This document shows positions 5,083 to 5,558 of a stretch of 5,558 bases of DNA, in pieces (within the stretch, counting starts at the first letter, position 1; the number at the start of each line of letters is the position of its first letter). Below the pieces are notes generated by a model. That model did no database searches and was not told the DNA's origin. It worked only from the letters and a program-made list of their open reading frames with translations. The DNA comes from CAZHAM01 sp964530415. Its GTDB lineage: Bacteria; Patescibacteriota; WWE3; UBA101185; UBA10185. Both the position numbers and the translations under genes were made by a program. The DNA is taken from NCBI GenBank assembly GCA_964530415.1, contig CAZHAM010000037.1, forward strand, positions 1-5,558, in the 5' to 3' direction.

Positions 5083-5178
5083 ATGAGGTCAAAGCTCGCA
5101 AAGGTACGAAAGAGAAGAACGATACTTGAGTATATTGAAAAATATCCTATAGTAGGTTATACTTTCATAACTATTTAG
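5083..5178 (+). CDS. Possible 31-residue small ORF, unrecognised
   Basis: ATG 5083 to TAG 5176 encodes a very basic 31-residue peptide with KVRKRR near the start followed by TILEYIEKYPIVGYTF. The second half loosely resembles the first helix of LexA-type winged-helix domains (pattern ILEYI...GY), but it stops before any recognition helix. There is no Shine-Dalgarno sequence, and the promoter of the next gene lies inside it. It may be a chance ORF, a remnant of a regulator, or a small peptide gene. Confidence 0.2.
   Translation: MRSKLAKVRKRRTILEYIEKYPIVGYTFITI
5135..5163 (+). promoter_or_regulatory. Strong sigma70-type promoter of the Ntn-hydrolase gene
   Basis: TTGAAA (5135-5140, 5 of 6) and TATACT (5158-5163, 5 of 6) are separated by exactly 17 nt, the best-formed promoter in the window. 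Predicted initiation is near 5170, giving a leader of about 40 nt. The spacer contains the palindrome CCTA-TAG-TAGG (5146-5156), a plausible operator. Confidence 0.65.
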
Positions 5179-5199
5179 CAAAAAACGATTCCAATATAG

Positions 5200-5205
5200 A
5201 GGAGG
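5200..5205 (+). promoter_or_regulatory. Full-length Shine-Dalgarno site of the Ntn-hydrolase gene
   Basis: AGGAGG ends 5 nt before ATG 5211. It is the complete anti-Shine-Dalgarno complement and the strongest ribosome binding site in the window. It fixes the start codon. Confidence 0.85.
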
Positions 5206-5210
5206 CAGTC

Positions 5211-5558
5211 ATGACATGCATTGTTGCGCTGAAAGATCCGGGGACACGTACTGTGTTTCTCGGGGGAGATTCCCGTCGAAGTATGGACGGAGGTTTGTCT
5301 ATCCAACTACCTGTTGAGGCCTGCAAAGTTTATCGTTTCGGCGGAGGTTTTGTGATTGGTCACACAGGTGCTGGGAAAATTCGGAACCTTACCTCACGAT
5401 TAGAAGTAAAATTTGCACCGTCCGGACCTACGAAAGAATTTAATTTGGAGCAAGTTTTGCTTGAGGTGCTAATTCCTGGATACAAGTCACTAGCCAAGAA
5501 AGGCGGATATCTGCAAGAAAAAGATGGTATTGCAAGTATCGGAGGTCAGATCTTGATC
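5211..5558 (+). CDS. Ntn-hydrolase family protein, proteasome-beta/HslV-like (partial at 3' end)
   Basis: The frame is open for 116 codons from ATG 5211 to the window end and was found by direct translation. The start MTCIVALK resembles HslV and proteasome beta subunits (MTTIVAV), in which Met removal exposes a catalytic N-terminal Thr, here residue 2. GGDSR (18-22) supplies the Asp of the catalytic set, and ACKVYRF (37-43) the conserved Lys. IGHTGAGKIRNL (49-60) matches the family segment after it, and GGQILI at the edge fits the next core strand. Members are self-compartmentalising peptidases or related acylases; stand-alone copies also occur in phages and plasmids. No HslU/ClpY or proteasomal ATPase is visible. 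I infer an Ntn peptidase-like fold with fair confidence, but not its substrate or whether it forms a ring. Confidence 0.7.
   Translation, partial: MTCIVALKDPGTRTVFLGGDSRRSMDGGLSIQLPVEACKVYRFGGGFVIGHTGAGKIRNLTSRLEVKFAPSGPTKEFNLEQVLLEVLIPGYKSLAKKGGYLQEKDGIASIGGQILI

Overview
The window looks like a piece of a small, AT-rich bacterial chromosome. Several streamlined traits suggest a Candidate Phyla Radiation (Patescibacteria)-type bacterium: an F1 epsilon subunit reduced to its beta-sandwich, a 60-residue SecE, NusG with a long acidic tail, very short intergenic gaps, few Shine-Dalgarno sites and apparently leaderless mRNAs. This placement is inference; no 16S rRNA or other decisive marker is present.

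Layout. 1-889 (+) holds the 3' part of atpD (F1 beta) and a short atpC (F1 epsilon), the end of an ATP synthase operon. 895-3045 (-) is the transcription/translation operon secE-nusG-rplK-rplA, read right to left; it meets atpC tail to tail with only 5 nt between stop codons. An 84-bp divergent region (3046-3129) carries back-to-back promoters, for secE on the minus strand and for a membrane-embedded M50/site-2-type metalloprotease (3130-3744) on the plus strand. The 384-bp gap 3745-4128 is not empty: it holds a good promoter, a strongly folded ~190-nt segment that is probably a stand-alone noncoding RNA, a U-tract end, and a classic intrinsic terminator. A divergent folD follows (4129-4932). 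The last 626 bases hold an 81-nt nested inverted repeat, a 31-codon small ORF, a near-consensus promoter with a palindrome in its spacer, a strong ribosome binding site, and the 5' part of an Ntn-hydrolase (proteasome-beta/HslV-like) gene cut by the window end.

How it fits together. Most genes are housekeeping: ATP synthesis, ribosomal stalk-base proteins, transcription elongation, protein export and one-carbon metabolism. The most interesting signals are regulatory. Three promoters (secE, M50 protease, folD) place the -10 hexamer exactly 7 nt before the start codon, which predicts leaderless mRNAs. The terminal Ntn-hydrolase gene instead has a separate leader and a full AGGAGG. The unidentified structured RNA between the protease and folD is the best candidate for something undescribed.
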